Source: Jiella mangrovi (GTDB lineage: Bacteria > Pseudomonadota > Alphaproteobacteria > Rhizobiales > Rhizobiaceae). Taken from it: a DNA stretch of 64,000 nucleotides. The stretch is from positions 1-64,000 of the forward strand of contig NZ_JAGJCF010000011.1 in assembly GCF_017815135.1 (NCBI RefSeq). Direction: 5' to 3'. Both the position numbers and the translations under genes were made by a program. This document shows positions 43,944-52,235 of the stretch, one piece after another. The number at the start of each line of letters is the position of its first letter. Within the stretch, counting starts at the first letter, position 1. The notes beneath the pieces were generated by a model. It had not been told where the DNA came from and searched no databases. It saw nothing but the letters and a program-made list of their open reading frames with translations.

Positions 43944-43972
43944 ACATTAAGCAGGGTATAAAATCTAGTCAA
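43944..43972 (-). promoter_or_regulatory. Predicted promoter of the amiC-like operon
   Basis: On the minus strand TTGACT (43972-43967) and TAATGT (43949-43944) are separated by 17 bases. Transcription would begin near 43937, giving a leader of about 100 bases that contains the hairpins and terminator. The -35 box is good and the -10 is weak. Confidence 0.5.
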
Positions 43973-44341
43973 CGATGATTATGCGAGCGTTTGCGAAAAC
44001 GGCCTCGCGCCGCTGCTGCTCTCCGCGCTCGACCGCAGCTCGCTCGCCACGGACAGGGCGCCCGTTCGGGCCAGACCCATAGTCGAGGACACGAAGCTCG
44101 ACCGCTGGCCTCGACTTGATCGAGAGTGCGCACCATTCGAAGCTTCGTCATTCTCGCGTCTCGTCCAGAGACCCCAGGAAAGTTCGACAAAACAGACGCT
44201 TTGAGACGGTCGTTTAGTATCGGCCTGACCAGTGGCGACGCTCCGAAAGCTGGGCTCGAACGGAGCGGTTGTACTCGCCAAGGGCAGCCGGACGCACGAC
44301 CAGTCGTGCTTTCGGCAACACGCGCCCCCGCAGTTTCCAGC
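43973..44341. other. Gene-free part of the divergent amiC/lacI region
   Basis: No credible gene, repeat or RNA is visible here. The open frame that continues the LacI gene upstream to 44126 has no ribosome binding site and precedes the predicted lacI promoter, so it is not coding. Confidence 0.4.
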
Positions 44342-44382
44342 TTGACACGGGCTGCACTGAAACTGATTTTAGATCGATCTAA
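44342..44382 (+). promoter_or_regulatory. lacI promoter with palindromic operator
   Basis: A consensus -35 box TTGACA (44342-44347) is followed by a perfect 14-bp palindrome, TTAGATCGATCTAA (44369-44382), at the -10/start region, 20 bases before the LacI-family ATG. The same palindrome recurs before the transporter operon, which marks it as the LacI-family operator and predicts autorepression. Confidence 0.72.
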
Positions 44383-44401
44383 CGGTGGCGATGGAGCGAG
44401 T

Positions 44402-45442
44402 ATGGCAACCACCCGAAAGCGCGTCACGCTTCTCGATGTCGCTCGGCATGCGGGCGTCTCGCGCGCGACGGCTTCCCTCGTGGTTCGGCAGAGCCCCCTG
44501 GTGGGAGAGACGACGCGACAACGGGTGGTGGAGGCGATGCGCTCCCTCGGCTATGTCTACAATGCCGGTGCCGCCCGCTTGCGGCGAGGAACGAGCCGAA
44601 CCGTCGGCGTCATCGTCCCAAATCTGCGCAACCCGTTCTTCGCCGAGATGCTGGACGGGATCGAGACCGTCTTCGACACCGAGGACATGGCGGTCATGCT
44701 GGCGAACACCCATGAAGACCGCGCCAAGCAGGACGCTTTCGTCCGACGGATGCGCGAGCACGACGTCGACGGCGTGATCGTCTGCCCCGCCGCAGGCAGC
44801 GACGAGAGTTTTCTAGAAACCACGGACACGCTGGGCCTGACCGTTGTCCAGGCCTTGCGCTGGATTTCTCAGGACAGAAGCGACTATGCCGGCACCAACT
44901 ATGCCGACGGCATGCGTCAGGCCGTCGAGCATCTCAAAGAGCTCGGCCATCGTCGCATCGCTTTCGTCGCCGGCGACCGCCAACACTCGGCCTTCCGGGA
45001 CCGGCTCGAAGGATATCGAAATGCGATCGGCCCAGAAGCAGAGACGATCGTCGTCAAGGTGCCGCTGACACACGAGGACGGGCGCGCCCTTGCCGGGACA
45101 TTGATGCGGCAGACGCCCCCTAGCGCGGCAATCTGCTTCAACGATGTCGTCGCGCTCGGCCTTCTGCGCGGGCTCTTCGACCTCGGCGTCGATGTCGGCC
45201 GGGACTTTTCGCTGGTCGGTTTCGACAATGTTCCTGAAGCTGCACTGTCGCGTCCGGCGCTGACGAGCGTGACGACCAATCCCTTTGCGATCGGAGAGGC
45301 AGCGGCAAGGCTGTTGCTGCGCCGGCTCGCCGATCCCGAGGGCGCGCCAAAGCGAACGATCGAGCCCACCCGCCTCGTCATCCGCGAATCGACGGGTCCC
45401 TGCCCCGAATCGCAAGCCCACGCCCCAAAGCGACGCGGTTGA
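44402..45442 (+). CDS. LacI-family transcriptional regulator
   Basis: A 346-residue repressor. Residues 8-63 form the LacI helix-turn-helix and hinge (VTLLDVARHAGVSRATASLV), followed by a type 1 periplasmic-binding-like sensor domain (VGVIVPNLRNPFFAEMLDGI, HRRIAFVAGDRQHSAFRDRL, SLVGFDNVPEAALSRPALTS). Length is typical. GGAG precedes the ATG. Perfect palindromes before its own gene and before the downstream transporter operon are its probable operators. The ligand may be the substrate or a product of the hydroxyacid dehydrogenases. Confidence 0.93.
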   Translation: MATTRKRVTLLDVARHAGVSRATASLVVRQSPLVGETTRQRVVEAMRSLGYVYNAGAARLRRGTSRTVGVIVPNLRNPFFAEMLDGIETVFDTEDMAVMLANTHEDRAKQDAFVRRMREHDVDGVIVCPAAGSDESFLETTDTLGLTVVQALRWISQDRSDYAGTNYADGMRQAVEHLKELGHRRIAFVAGDRQHSAFRDRLEGYRNAIGPEAETIVVKVPLTHEDGRALAGTLMRQTPPSAAICFNDVVALGLLRGLFDLGVDVGRDFSLVGFDNVPEAALSRPALTSVTTNPFAIGEAAARLLLRRLADPEGAPKRTIEPTRLVIRESTGPCPESQAHAPKRRG

Positions 45443-45475
45443 CATCATCCCTGTTTCTTTTTAGATCGATCTAAA
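45439..45475 (+). promoter_or_regulatory. Promoter and LacI operator of the transporter operon
   Basis: TTGACA (45439-45444) overlaps the lacI stop codon and is followed by the perfect 16-bp palindrome TTTAGATCGATCTAAA (45460-45475), which covers the expected -10 region. Binding there would block RNA polymerase directly. The core is identical to the palindrome at 44369-44382. Confidence 0.78.
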
Positions 45476-45569
45476 TGATGCCATGCGGTCGGCTGGGTTT
45501 GGGGATCCCGTGAACGATCGCTGCCCTCGACAGGTTCGGGCGCGGCTCATCGACGATCGGGAGGATCGC

Positions 45570-46241
45570 TTGAACTACGACTTCAATTTCGCGCCTGTGC
45601 TTGCGAACTATCCGCGGCTTCTGGAGGGGGCGTGGGTGACCATCCAGCTTTCCTTCGGCGCGATGGTTGCGGGGCTCGTCGTCGGGCTGATGGGCGCGAT
45701 CGCGAAGAATGCCGGGCCGCGGCCCCTGCGCTGGCTCGTCGACGCCTATGTCGAGGCGATCCGCAACACGCCCTTCATCATCCAGATCTTCTTCATCTTC
45801 TTCGGCCTGCCGGCCATCGGGCTGCGGTTCTCACCCAACGTCGCCGCCCTCGTCGCTCTGATCATCAATGTCGGGGCCTATGCCACCGAGATCATTCGGG
45901 CCGGCATCGAGTCGATCAACCGGGGTCAGGTCGAGGCCGGCATCGCGCTCGGCATGAAGCGGGCGCAGATCTTCCGCTATGTGATCCTGCGACCGGCGCT
46001 GCGCACCGTCTATCCGGCGCTCACCAGCCAGTTCATCTTCCTGATGCTGACGACCAGCGTCGTCTCGGTCATTTCGGCCAGCGATCTTGCCGCCGCCGGA
46101 AACGACATCAACGCCGAGACGTTCGCCAGCTTCGAGGTCTATCTGGTCATCACCGTCATCTATTTCATTCTGTCGATCGGGTTTTCCGCCCTCTTCTCGG
46201 CCATCGAACGGGTCGCCTTCAGCTACCCGTTGAGCCGGTAG
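45570..46241 (+). CDS. Polar amino-acid ABC transporter, permease 1
   Basis: A 223-residue HisQ/ArtQ-type permease with about five membrane spans: LLEGAWVTIQLSFGAMVAGL, the family motif RNTPFIIQIFFIFFGLP and the EAA loop QVEAGIALGMKRAQIFRYVI. The true start is a TTG at 45570 with GGGAGG five bases before it; the N-terminus then reads MNYDFNFAPVLANYPRLL, as usual for the family. The frame upstream to 45483 lies over the promoter region. It forms the membrane heterodimer with permease 2. Confidence 0.92.
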   Translation: MNYDFNFAPVLANYPRLLEGAWVTIQLSFGAMVAGLVVGLMGAIAKNAGPRPLRWLVDAYVEAIRNTPFIIQIFFIFFGLPAIGLRFSPNVAALVALIINVGAYATEIIRAGIESINRGQVEAGIALGMKRAQIFRYVILRPALRTVYPALTSQFIFLMLTTSVVSVISASDLAAAGNDINAETFASFEVYLVITVIYFILSIGFSALFSAIERVAFSYPLSR

Positions 46242-46251
46242 GAGCAGCGCC

Positions 46252-46908
46252 ATGATCCGCGAATTTGGAACCAGCGACTTCCTGTTCATTCTCTTTGCCG
46301 TGCGCTGGACGCTGCTTCTTTCGGCCATCGCCTTTGCCGGCGGTGCGGTCGGCGGGCTCGTCATCGCGCTCGCCCGGGTTTCGCAGAACCGCATATTTTC
46401 CGGGCTGGCACTCGGTTTCATTCGGGTGTTCCAGGGCACGCCGCTTTTGATGCAGCTCTTTCTCGTCTTCTTCGGCATCAATATCTTCGGCATCTCCGTC
46501 ACCCCGCTCCTTGCCGCAGCGATCGCCCTCACCCTTCATGCCAGCGCCTTTCTCGGCGAGATCTGGCGCGGCTCGATCCAGGCCGTGCCCGGCGGACAGC
46601 ACGAGGCGAGCTGGGCGCTCGGCCTTGGCTATCTCGACCGGATGAAATCGATCATCCTGCCCCAGGCAGCACGGATCTCCGTCGCACCGACGGTCGGCTT
46701 CCTGGTCCAGCTCATCAAGGGCACCTCGCTCGCCTCGATCATCGGCTTCGTCGAAATGACCCGGGCCGGCCAGATCATCAACAACGCGACCTTCGAGCCC
46801 TTCACGGTCTTCGGGCTCGTCGCCGTCTTCTACTTCATCCTCTGCTGGCCGCTCTCGATCGCCGCGCGTCAGCTGGAGCGCCGTTTCTCACGCGCCACGG
46901 CGCGGTGA
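46252..46908 (+). CDS. Polar amino-acid ABC transporter, permease 2
   Basis: A 218-residue HisM/ArtM-type permease: RWTLLLSAIAFAGGAVGGLV, FQGTPLLMQLFLVFFG and EAA loop GGQHEASWALGLGYLDRMKS, with about five spans. It starts 10 bases after permease 1. Together with the binding protein at 46951 and ATPase at 47836 it makes a complete importer. Confidence 0.93.
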   Translation: MIREFGTSDFLFILFAVRWTLLLSAIAFAGGAVGGLVIALARVSQNRIFSGLALGFIRVFQGTPLLMQLFLVFFGINIFGISVTPLLAAAIALTLHASAFLGEIWRGSIQAVPGGQHEASWALGLGYLDRMKSIILPQAARISVAPTVGFLVQLIKGTSLASIIGFVEMTRAGQIINNATFEPFTVFGLVAVFYFILCWPLSIAARQLERRFSRATAR

Positions 46909-46950
46909 GCGGCTGAAATCCGAACAATCGATCAAACCGGGAGAGACATC

Positions 46951-47781
46951 ATGAAAATTCTGAACCTCGTTCTGGCAGCCGGCGGGCTGGCTGGCGCCCT
47001 CGCCGCGACGAGCCTGCCTGCGACCGCGCAGACTCCGCAGGAGATCAAGGATCGCGGGACGGTCAACATCGGCATGCTCGTCGATTTCCCGCCCTTCGGC
47101 ATTCTGAACACCGAAGGCAAGCCCGACGGCTACGATGCCGATGTGGCGAAGCTTCTCGCCGAGGATTTCGGTGTGAAGGTCAATCTCGTCCCGGTGACCG
47201 GCCCGAACCGCATCCCCTATCTTCTTTCGAACCGGATCGACTTCCTCGTCGCCTCGCTCGGCATCACGCCCGAGCGCGCCGAACGCGTCGACTTTTCCCA
47301 GCCCTATGCCGGCATCGAGATCTCCGTGGTCGGTGAGAAGGGCCTCGACATTCCGGACGCGGCCGCCCTTGCCGGCCAGTCGGTCGGCGTTGCCCGGGCC
47401 AGCACCCAGGACACCTCGCTCACCAAGGTCGCGCCGGAAGGCACCAACATCCAGCGTTTCGACGACGACGCCTCGGCCGTTCAGGCCCTGATTTCGGGTC
47501 AGGTGCCGCTCATCGGGGCCTCGAACACCGTCATCGCACAGATCCAGAAGCTGCGGCCCGACACCTACGACAAGAAGTTCGACCTCGCCCAGCAGGTGCA
47601 GGGCGTCGCGGTCAAGCCGGGCTCGGACGAGCTCCTGAAAGAGATCAACCAGTATCTCACCGAGGCGAAGAAGGACGGCAAGCTCAACGCGATCCACGAA
47701 AAGTGGCTCGGCCAGCCGCTTCCGGACTTCATCGCCGACGACACGGCTCCGCGTGTCGATGGCAAGCCGGCTTCGAAGTAA
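46951..47781 (+). CDS. Polar amino-acid ABC transporter, solute-binding protein
   Basis: A 276-residue periplasmic protein of SBP family 3. The signal peptide ends near residue 26 (LPATA-Q). The pattern IGMLVDFPPFGILNTEGKPD and GYDADVAKLLAEDFGVKVNL, and FLVASLGITPERAERVDFSQ, is the standard amino-acid-binding lobe. AGAGAC lies before the ATG. The ligand is an amino acid or a small organic acid by family; the downstream hydroxyacid dehydrogenases leave both open. Confidence 0.93.
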   Translation: MKILNLVLAAGGLAGALAATSLPATAQTPQEIKDRGTVNIGMLVDFPPFGILNTEGKPDGYDADVAKLLAEDFGVKVNLVPVTGPNRIPYLLSNRIDFLVASLGITPERAERVDFSQPYAGIEISVVGEKGLDIPDAAALAGQSVGVARASTQDTSLTKVAPEGTNIQRFDDDASAVQALISGQVPLIGASNTVIAQIQKLRPDTYDKKFDLAQQVQGVAVKPGSDELLKEINQYLTEAKKDGKLNAIHEKWLGQPLPDFIADDTAPRVDGKPASK

Positions 47782-47835
47782 GCGGCTCTCCAAGCCTGAC
47801 GATCGTCCCGAAAGTGCCTTTGAAAGGAGCTGTCC

Positions 47836-48588
47836 ATGACCGAGCGAACCAGCGGCGCCGCCGCCGTGCGCATGGAGAAAGTCGGAAAATGGTTTGGTGA
47901 CTTTCATGCTCTGAAGGGGATCGACCTCGAGGTCGCAAATGGCGAGCGTATCGTGATTTGCGGCCCGTCGGGCTCCGGCAAGTCGACGCTGATCCGCACC
48001 CTCAACCAACTCGAGCCGGTTCAGGAAGGGCGCATCTTCGTCGACGGAATGGAGCTCACCGGGGGCGACAGGAACGTCGATGCGATCCGCCGGGAAGTCG
48101 GCATGGTCTTCCAGTCGTTCAATCTGTTTCCACACATGACCGTCCTCGAAAACTGCATGATCGCGCCGCGCAAGGTGAAGAAGATCGACAAGGCGGAGGC
48201 GGAAAAGACCGCCCGCCATTTCCTGGAGCGGGTCCGCATTCCCGAACAGGCGGACAAATATCCCGCCCAGCTTTCCGGCGGCCAGCAGCAGCGCGTGGCG
48301 ATCGCCCGGGCGCTGTGCATGAACCCCAAGCTGATGCTCTTCGACGAGCCGACCTCGGCGCTCGATCCGGAGATGGTGAAGGAAGTTCTCGATACGATGA
48401 TCGATCTCGCGCAGGAAGGCATGACCATGCTTTGCGTCACCCACGAGATGAGTTTCGCCCGAAGCGTCGCGGATCGGATCATCTTCATGGATCGTGGCGA
48501 GATCGTCGAGGTCGCCCCGCCGGACCGTTTCTTCGACGCGCCGGAACACGAGCGGACGCGCAATTTCCTTGGGCAGATCTCGCACTGA
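47836..48588 (+). CDS. Polar amino-acid ABC transporter, ATP-binding protein
   Basis: A 250-residue GlnQ/HisP-type ATPase: Walker A GPSGSGKST, Q-loop FQSFNLFPH, signature LSGGQQQR, Walker B LFDEPTSALD, switch His in VTHEMSF. AAAGGAG lies before the ATG. It completes the LacI-controlled importer, and its stop overlaps the next gene's start by one base (TGATG). Confidence 0.94.
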   Translation: MTERTSGAAAVRMEKVGKWFGDFHALKGIDLEVANGERIVICGPSGSGKSTLIRTLNQLEPVQEGRIFVDGMELTGGDRNVDAIRREVGMVFQSFNLFPHMTVLENCMIAPRKVKKIDKAEAEKTARHFLERVRIPEQADKYPAQLSGGQQQRVAIARALCMNPKLMLFDEPTSALDPEMVKEVLDTMIDLAQEGMTMLCVTHEMSFARSVADRIIFMDRGEIVEVAPPDRFFDAPEHERTRNFLGQISH

Positions 48589-49598
48589 TGGCAAACGCAA
48601 TGTCCGACATGCCCGAGCGCGGGATGCGAAAATCCATCGTCCTCGTCGAGCCGATGATGGCCGAAATCGAAGCCCGCCTCGACGAGCGCTACGACGTTTT
48701 CCGCGTCGCGGGTGGCCGTGACGGCGACATTCCCGCCGACAACCGCTTCGAGGCGGTGGTGACGGGCGGCGGAAGCGGTTTGCCGCCAGCCTGGTTCGAC
48801 AGGCTCCCGCATCTGAAAGTCGTCGCCATCAACGGTGTCGGCACCGACGCCGTCGACCTCAAAGCCGCCCGGGACCGGAATGTCGATGTGACGACGACCC
48901 CCGGCGTTCTCGCCGGCGATGTCGCCGATCTTGCCTTGGCGATGATCCTCGCTTTCCTGCGCAAGGTTCCGGAAGGGCACAGCCTCGTGCGCTCGGGGGC
49001 ATGGCAAGGTGGCGAAAAGCCCGTTCTGGGCCGCAGCCCCAGAGGCAAGCGGATCGGTATTCTGGGCCTTGGCGAAATCGGCCGCGAGACAGCCGTCAGG
49101 GCGACCGCCTTCGGCATGTCCGTCAGCTACTACAATCGCAGCGACGTCGATGTGCCCGCAGACTGGCAAAGGGCCGCAGATCCGGTGGCATTGGCCACTC
49201 AGTGCGACATCGTCGTCGTGTCGCTGGCCGCCAACGCTTCGACCGAAAACATGATCGGCGAAGAGTTTCTGAACGCGCTCGGGCCACAGGGTATCCTCGT
49301 CAATGTCGCGCGCGGGGCGCTGGTCGACGAGGACGCCTTGATCGAGGCGTTGACAAGCGGCCGGATCGCCGGCGCCTGCCTTGACGTCTATCGTGACGAA
49401 CCGGGCATCCGGGACGCCTTCAGGACCCTCCCCAACGTGCTTTTGATGCCGCATCAGGGCAGCGCGACGCGCGAGACACGCTTGGCCATGGGGACGATCG
49501 TGCTGGAAAGCCTTCGAAGCGTGTTCGCCGGAGAGCGCCCGGCCGCCAGCGTCTTCAAGGATGACGCAGCGCTCTTACCTCGAAGGATACGATCATGA
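48588..49598 (+). CDS. D-isomer-specific 2-hydroxyacid dehydrogenase
   Basis: A 336-residue NAD(P)-dependent dehydrogenase of the hydroxypyruvate/glyoxylate reductase type. The nucleotide motif is GLGEIG at 160-165, and the catalytic set is Arg242 (VNVARGALVDE), Glu271 (YRDEP) and His289 (MPHQGS). Asn183-Arg184 (YYNRS) after the second strand suggests NADP. It is coupled to the ATPase gene by TGATG; an ATG at 48600 is an alternative start. It would act on the imported compound or its product together with the hydroxyisobutyrate-dehydrogenase homologue downstream. Confidence 0.92.
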   Translation: MANAMSDMPERGMRKSIVLVEPMMAEIEARLDERYDVFRVAGGRDGDIPADNRFEAVVTGGGSGLPPAWFDRLPHLKVVAINGVGTDAVDLKAARDRNVDVTTTPGVLAGDVADLALAMILAFLRKVPEGHSLVRSGAWQGGEKPVLGRSPRGKRIGILGLGEIGRETAVRATAFGMSVSYYNRSDVDVPADWQRAADPVALATQCDIVVVSLAANASTENMIGEEFLNALGPQGILVNVARGALVDEDALIEALTSGRIAGACLDVYRDEPGIRDAFRTLPNVLLMPHQGSATRETRLAMGTIVLESLRSVFAGERPAASVFKDDAALLPRRIRS

Positions 49599-49921
49599 TC
49601 GTTCGCCAGGCGTTTTTCGAGGGCTCGATCAGGGACGGTCAGGAAACGGCCTTTCGCACCTTCGTCGAAACGCGCCTCATCCCGATGTGGCGGCGCTTCC
49701 CAGATGTGCGTGATGTCCGGGTGCTTTTTGCCCGGGATCGCGACGCGGGCGCTCCGTCCTTCGCCTTGTCTCTCGCCATGATCTTTGACGACGATGCGGC
49801 CCTCGAAGCTGCCCTCGCCTCGCCCGTTCGCTACGAAAGCCGCGCGGTGACGCAGGAGCTGATGGCGATGTTCGAGGGCCATATCCACCACCATGTTTTC
49901 GACATGACACCACTCGACTGA
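49595..49921 (+). CDS. Small uncharacterised protein, possibly dimeric alpha/beta barrel
   Basis: A 108-residue protein I do not recognise with confidence. The alternation of strands and helices (RQAFFEGSIRDGQETAFRTF, then DVRDVRVLFARDRD, SFALSLAMIFDDDAALEAAL) and the size resemble the ferredoxin-like dimeric barrel of EthD or antibiotic-biosynthesis-monooxygenase proteins. The end is rich in His (MFEGHIHHHVF), which could bind metal. The start overlaps the dehydrogenase stop in ATGA and the next gene follows after 14 bases, so it belongs to the operon. Confidence 0.75.
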   Translation: MIVRQAFFEGSIRDGQETAFRTFVETRLIPMWRRFPDVRDVRVLFARDRDAGAPSFALSLAMIFDDDAALEAALASPVRYESRAVTQELMAMFEGHIHHHVFDMTPLD

Positions 49922-49935
49922 TCAAAGGACGCCGC

Positions 49936-50826
49936 ATGGATGACGCAACCAGACAATCCGCCGCCGTCATTGGCGCCGGCATCATGGGAGCTGCGATCAC
50001 CGAGCGGCTGCTGTCCGTCGGCTTCACGGTCACGATCTACAACCGTGATCAGGACAAGCTGAAACCATTGGAAAAGCTCGGCGCCAGAGCCGCGTCGACG
50101 CCGTGCGAGGCCGCGGCAAATACCGACTATGTCGTGGTTTGCCTGACCTATGCCGATGTCGTCGAAGACGCGATTTTCGGCACCGAAGGCGTTGCAGGAT
50201 CTGCCGGGCCAGACAAACTTCTGATCGACATGTCGTCGATCGATCCTGACGCGACCAAGCGGATGGCGGAGCGGCTGCGCCGCGAGACGGGCATGGGCTG
50301 GATCGACTGCCCGCTCTCGGGCGGGGCCCCCGGCGCCCGAACCGGCACCCTGACGGTCATGGCCGGCGGCTCGGCGGAGGATTTCGAGCGCGGCCGGGCC
50401 GTGATGGATCATCTTTGCGCCAACTATAATCACATGGGCCCGAGCGGCGCCGGTCAGGCGACCAAGCTGATCAACCAGCTGTTTTGCGGGCTCCTGTTTC
50501 AGGGCGTCGCCGAGGCCGTCGTGCTGGCCGAGGCAGCCGGGATCGACCCGGGCAAAGTCCCGGCCGCCTTGAAGGGCGGACGTGGAGATTCCCGAATTCT
50601 CCAAGAATATATGGGCAAGTTCGCCGCGCGTGATCACACCCCGACGGGGCGTCTCGACAACATGATGAAGGACCTCGAGACGCTTCAGTCTTTCGCTCAC
50701 AAGACCAGGACGCCGCTGCCTTTGACGACGGCTGTCGCCGACATTCACCGGATCCTCATCCGCATGGGCCTCGGCGCAGCGGACATGTCGGAGATGATCC
50801 GGCTTCTGGAGCCGACGGACGACTGA
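49936..50826 (+). CDS. 3-hydroxyisobutyrate/tartronate-semialdehyde reductase-family dehydrogenase
   Basis: A 296-residue beta-hydroxyacid dehydrogenase. The Rossmann motif AVIGAGIMGAAITERL is near the N-terminus, the NRD end of the second strand favours NADP, the substrate loop is DCPLSGGAPGARTGTLTVMA at 124-143, and the catalytic Lys177 lies in GAGQATKLINQ. The family interconverts 3-hydroxy acids and their semialdehydes (tartronate semialdehyde/glycerate, hydroxyisobutyrate). Paired with a 2-hydroxyacid dehydrogenase, it suggests a glycerate-like or branched hydroxyacid pathway. It is the last gene of the LacI operon. Confidence 0.9.
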   Translation: MDDATRQSAAVIGAGIMGAAITERLLSVGFTVTIYNRDQDKLKPLEKLGARAASTPCEAAANTDYVVVCLTYADVVEDAIFGTEGVAGSAGPDKLLIDMSSIDPDATKRMAERLRRETGMGWIDCPLSGGAPGARTGTLTVMAGGSAEDFERGRAVMDHLCANYNHMGPSGAGQATKLINQLFCGLLFQGVAEAVVLAEAAGIDPGKVPAALKGGRGDSRILQEYMGKFAARDHTPTGRLDNMMKDLETLQSFAHKTRTPLPLTTAVADIHRILIRMGLGAADMSEMIRLLEPTDD

Positions 50827-51195
50827 GGGCCGCCCGCCGGCCAAGGGCGGAATTGGCGCAGGCTCGACCGGCCCCGCATCGACATGACGACCGATGGGAG
50901 GATCGCCGCCGGCGAAAGCCGAAAGGCGCCGCGAAGGTCTGCGAAGCGTCAATCCGCGAGGAGAGCGGTCGACTCGAAGCCTACAAGGCGATCGGCAGGA
51001 CCGTCAGCTTGCGTGAAGGCAGCTTCTATAGCGCCGTGACCTTTGAGCGGTGCAGAGAATCGAGACGGCGGTGCATAAGCTGACCGAATGGCACCATAAG
51101 ATCTTCGCGGCGTGGATCGGCGCGCAACGCGTTGACGATCGCAACCCTGGACGCGATTGGTAGGGCGTTCGCTCTAATAATAGGCACGCCCGAAA
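50827..51195 (+). other. Gene-free stretch before TRAP operon
   Basis: There is no supported gene. AT-rich TAATAAT near 51174 could be part of a promoter for the TRAP operon, but I cannot place a matching -35 box with confidence. No terminator with a T run is visible after the previous operon. Confidence 0.35.
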
Positions 51196-52164
51196 ATGAA
51201 ACATTTGCTCGCCACTCTCGCAGCCTGCTCCATGCTGACGCTTTCCTCCGGCGTTCAGGCAGAGACGCTTCGCCTGGCCCACGCCTCGTCGTCGTCGAGC
51301 CTGATCCAGAAAGCGGTCGAAATGTTTGCCAAGGAGGTCTCGGACAAGACCGGAGGCGAATTGACCGTCCAGATCTTCCCCGACGGTCAGCTCGGCGATG
51401 AGGGACCGATCGCGGACGGCGTCGGCTCCGGTTCGATCGACATCGGTCTTGGCGGCGTCGCGGATGCGATCGATCCCAAACTCAACGTCGTGACCCTGCC
51501 ATTCCTGTTTTCCGATCTCGACGCGGTCCACGCCTTCCTCGACAGCCCGGCGGGCAAGAAGGTTTTCGACACGGGTCAGGACAACGGCTTCCACATGCTG
51601 GGCGCCCTCGATTCCGGCTTTCGCCAGTTCGCCGATACCCGTCGCCCGATCGAAACGCCTGCGGACCTGAAGGGCGCGAAGATCCGCACGCCGCCGAACC
51701 CTGTCATCCTGGCGACGATGAACGCCCTCGGAGCGCTGCCGCAGTCGATCCCGTTCGGCGAGGTCTACACCTCGCTGCAGTCCGGCGTCGTCGATGGTAC
51801 GGAACCGGAGATCCGCGATTTCTACGACCAGAAATGGTACGAGGTGAGCCCCTATCTTTCCATCGCGAACTACATGTGGACCCCGAACTACTGGTTCATG
51901 AATGCCGACCGGTTCGATTCGCTTTCCAAGAAGGATCAGGACGCGATCACCGAAGCTGTTGCCGACACCACGGCGTGGTATCGCAAGGAACTCGGCGCGA
52001 CCTACGACACCGTGCTCACGGAGCTCAAGGACGCAGGGGTGAAGGTGAATGTCGTCGATCAGGCGCCGTTCCGCGCGATGGTCGATCCCGTCTACGCCAA
52101 GTTCGGCGCCGAGTGGGGCAAGGACTTCGTGGCCTCGGTCCGCAAGGCCGCATCCGGGAAATAA
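51196..52164 (+). CDS. TRAP transporter solute-binding protein (DctP type)
   Basis: A 322-residue periplasmic protein. The signal peptide ends near residue 22 (SGVQA-E). The DctP pattern is clear: LRLAHASSSSSLIQKAVEMF, LPFLFSDLDAVHAF, and DLKGAKIRTPPNPV with Arg164, the residue that usually clamps the substrate carboxylate, then VDGTEPEIRDFYDQKWYEVS. It imports an organic acid anion. It is the first gene of a DctP-Q-M operon and is followed by a perfect hairpin. Confidence 0.94.
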   Translation: MKHLLATLAACSMLTLSSGVQAETLRLAHASSSSSLIQKAVEMFAKEVSDKTGGELTVQIFPDGQLGDEGPIADGVGSGSIDIGLGGVADAIDPKLNVVTLPFLFSDLDAVHAFLDSPAGKKVFDTGQDNGFHMLGALDSGFRQFADTRRPIETPADLKGAKIRTPPNPVILATMNALGALPQSIPFGEVYTSLQSGVVDGTEPEIRDFYDQKWYEVSPYLSIANYMWTPNYWFMNADRFDSLSKKDQDAITEAVADTTAWYRKELGATYDTVLTELKDAGVKVNVVDQAPFRAMVDPVYAKFGAEWGKDFVASVRKAASGK

Positions 52165-52177
52165 CCCAAACAGCCGC

Positions 52178-52203
52178 GCGATGCCGCGTTACCGCGGCAT
52201 CGC
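52178..52203 (+). promoter_or_regulatory. Intra-operon hairpin after TRAP binding-protein gene
   Basis: A perfect 11-bp stem (GCGATGCCGCG and CGCGGCATCGC) with a 4-base loop lies between the DctP-like and DctQ-like genes. It has no T run. As with the hairpins at 12206 and 16785, it probably raises binding-protein mRNA relative to the membrane subunits. Confidence 0.65.
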
Positions 52204-52235
52204 CTCGACCCAGACCTGAGTAAGGACCGTTCGTC

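Noticed and set aside
45483-45569. Upstream start of the first LacI-operon permease
   Set aside because: The frame begins next to the operator, within the likely untranslated leader, and lacks a ribosome binding site; the TTG at 45570 has GGGAGG and gives the normal N-terminus.
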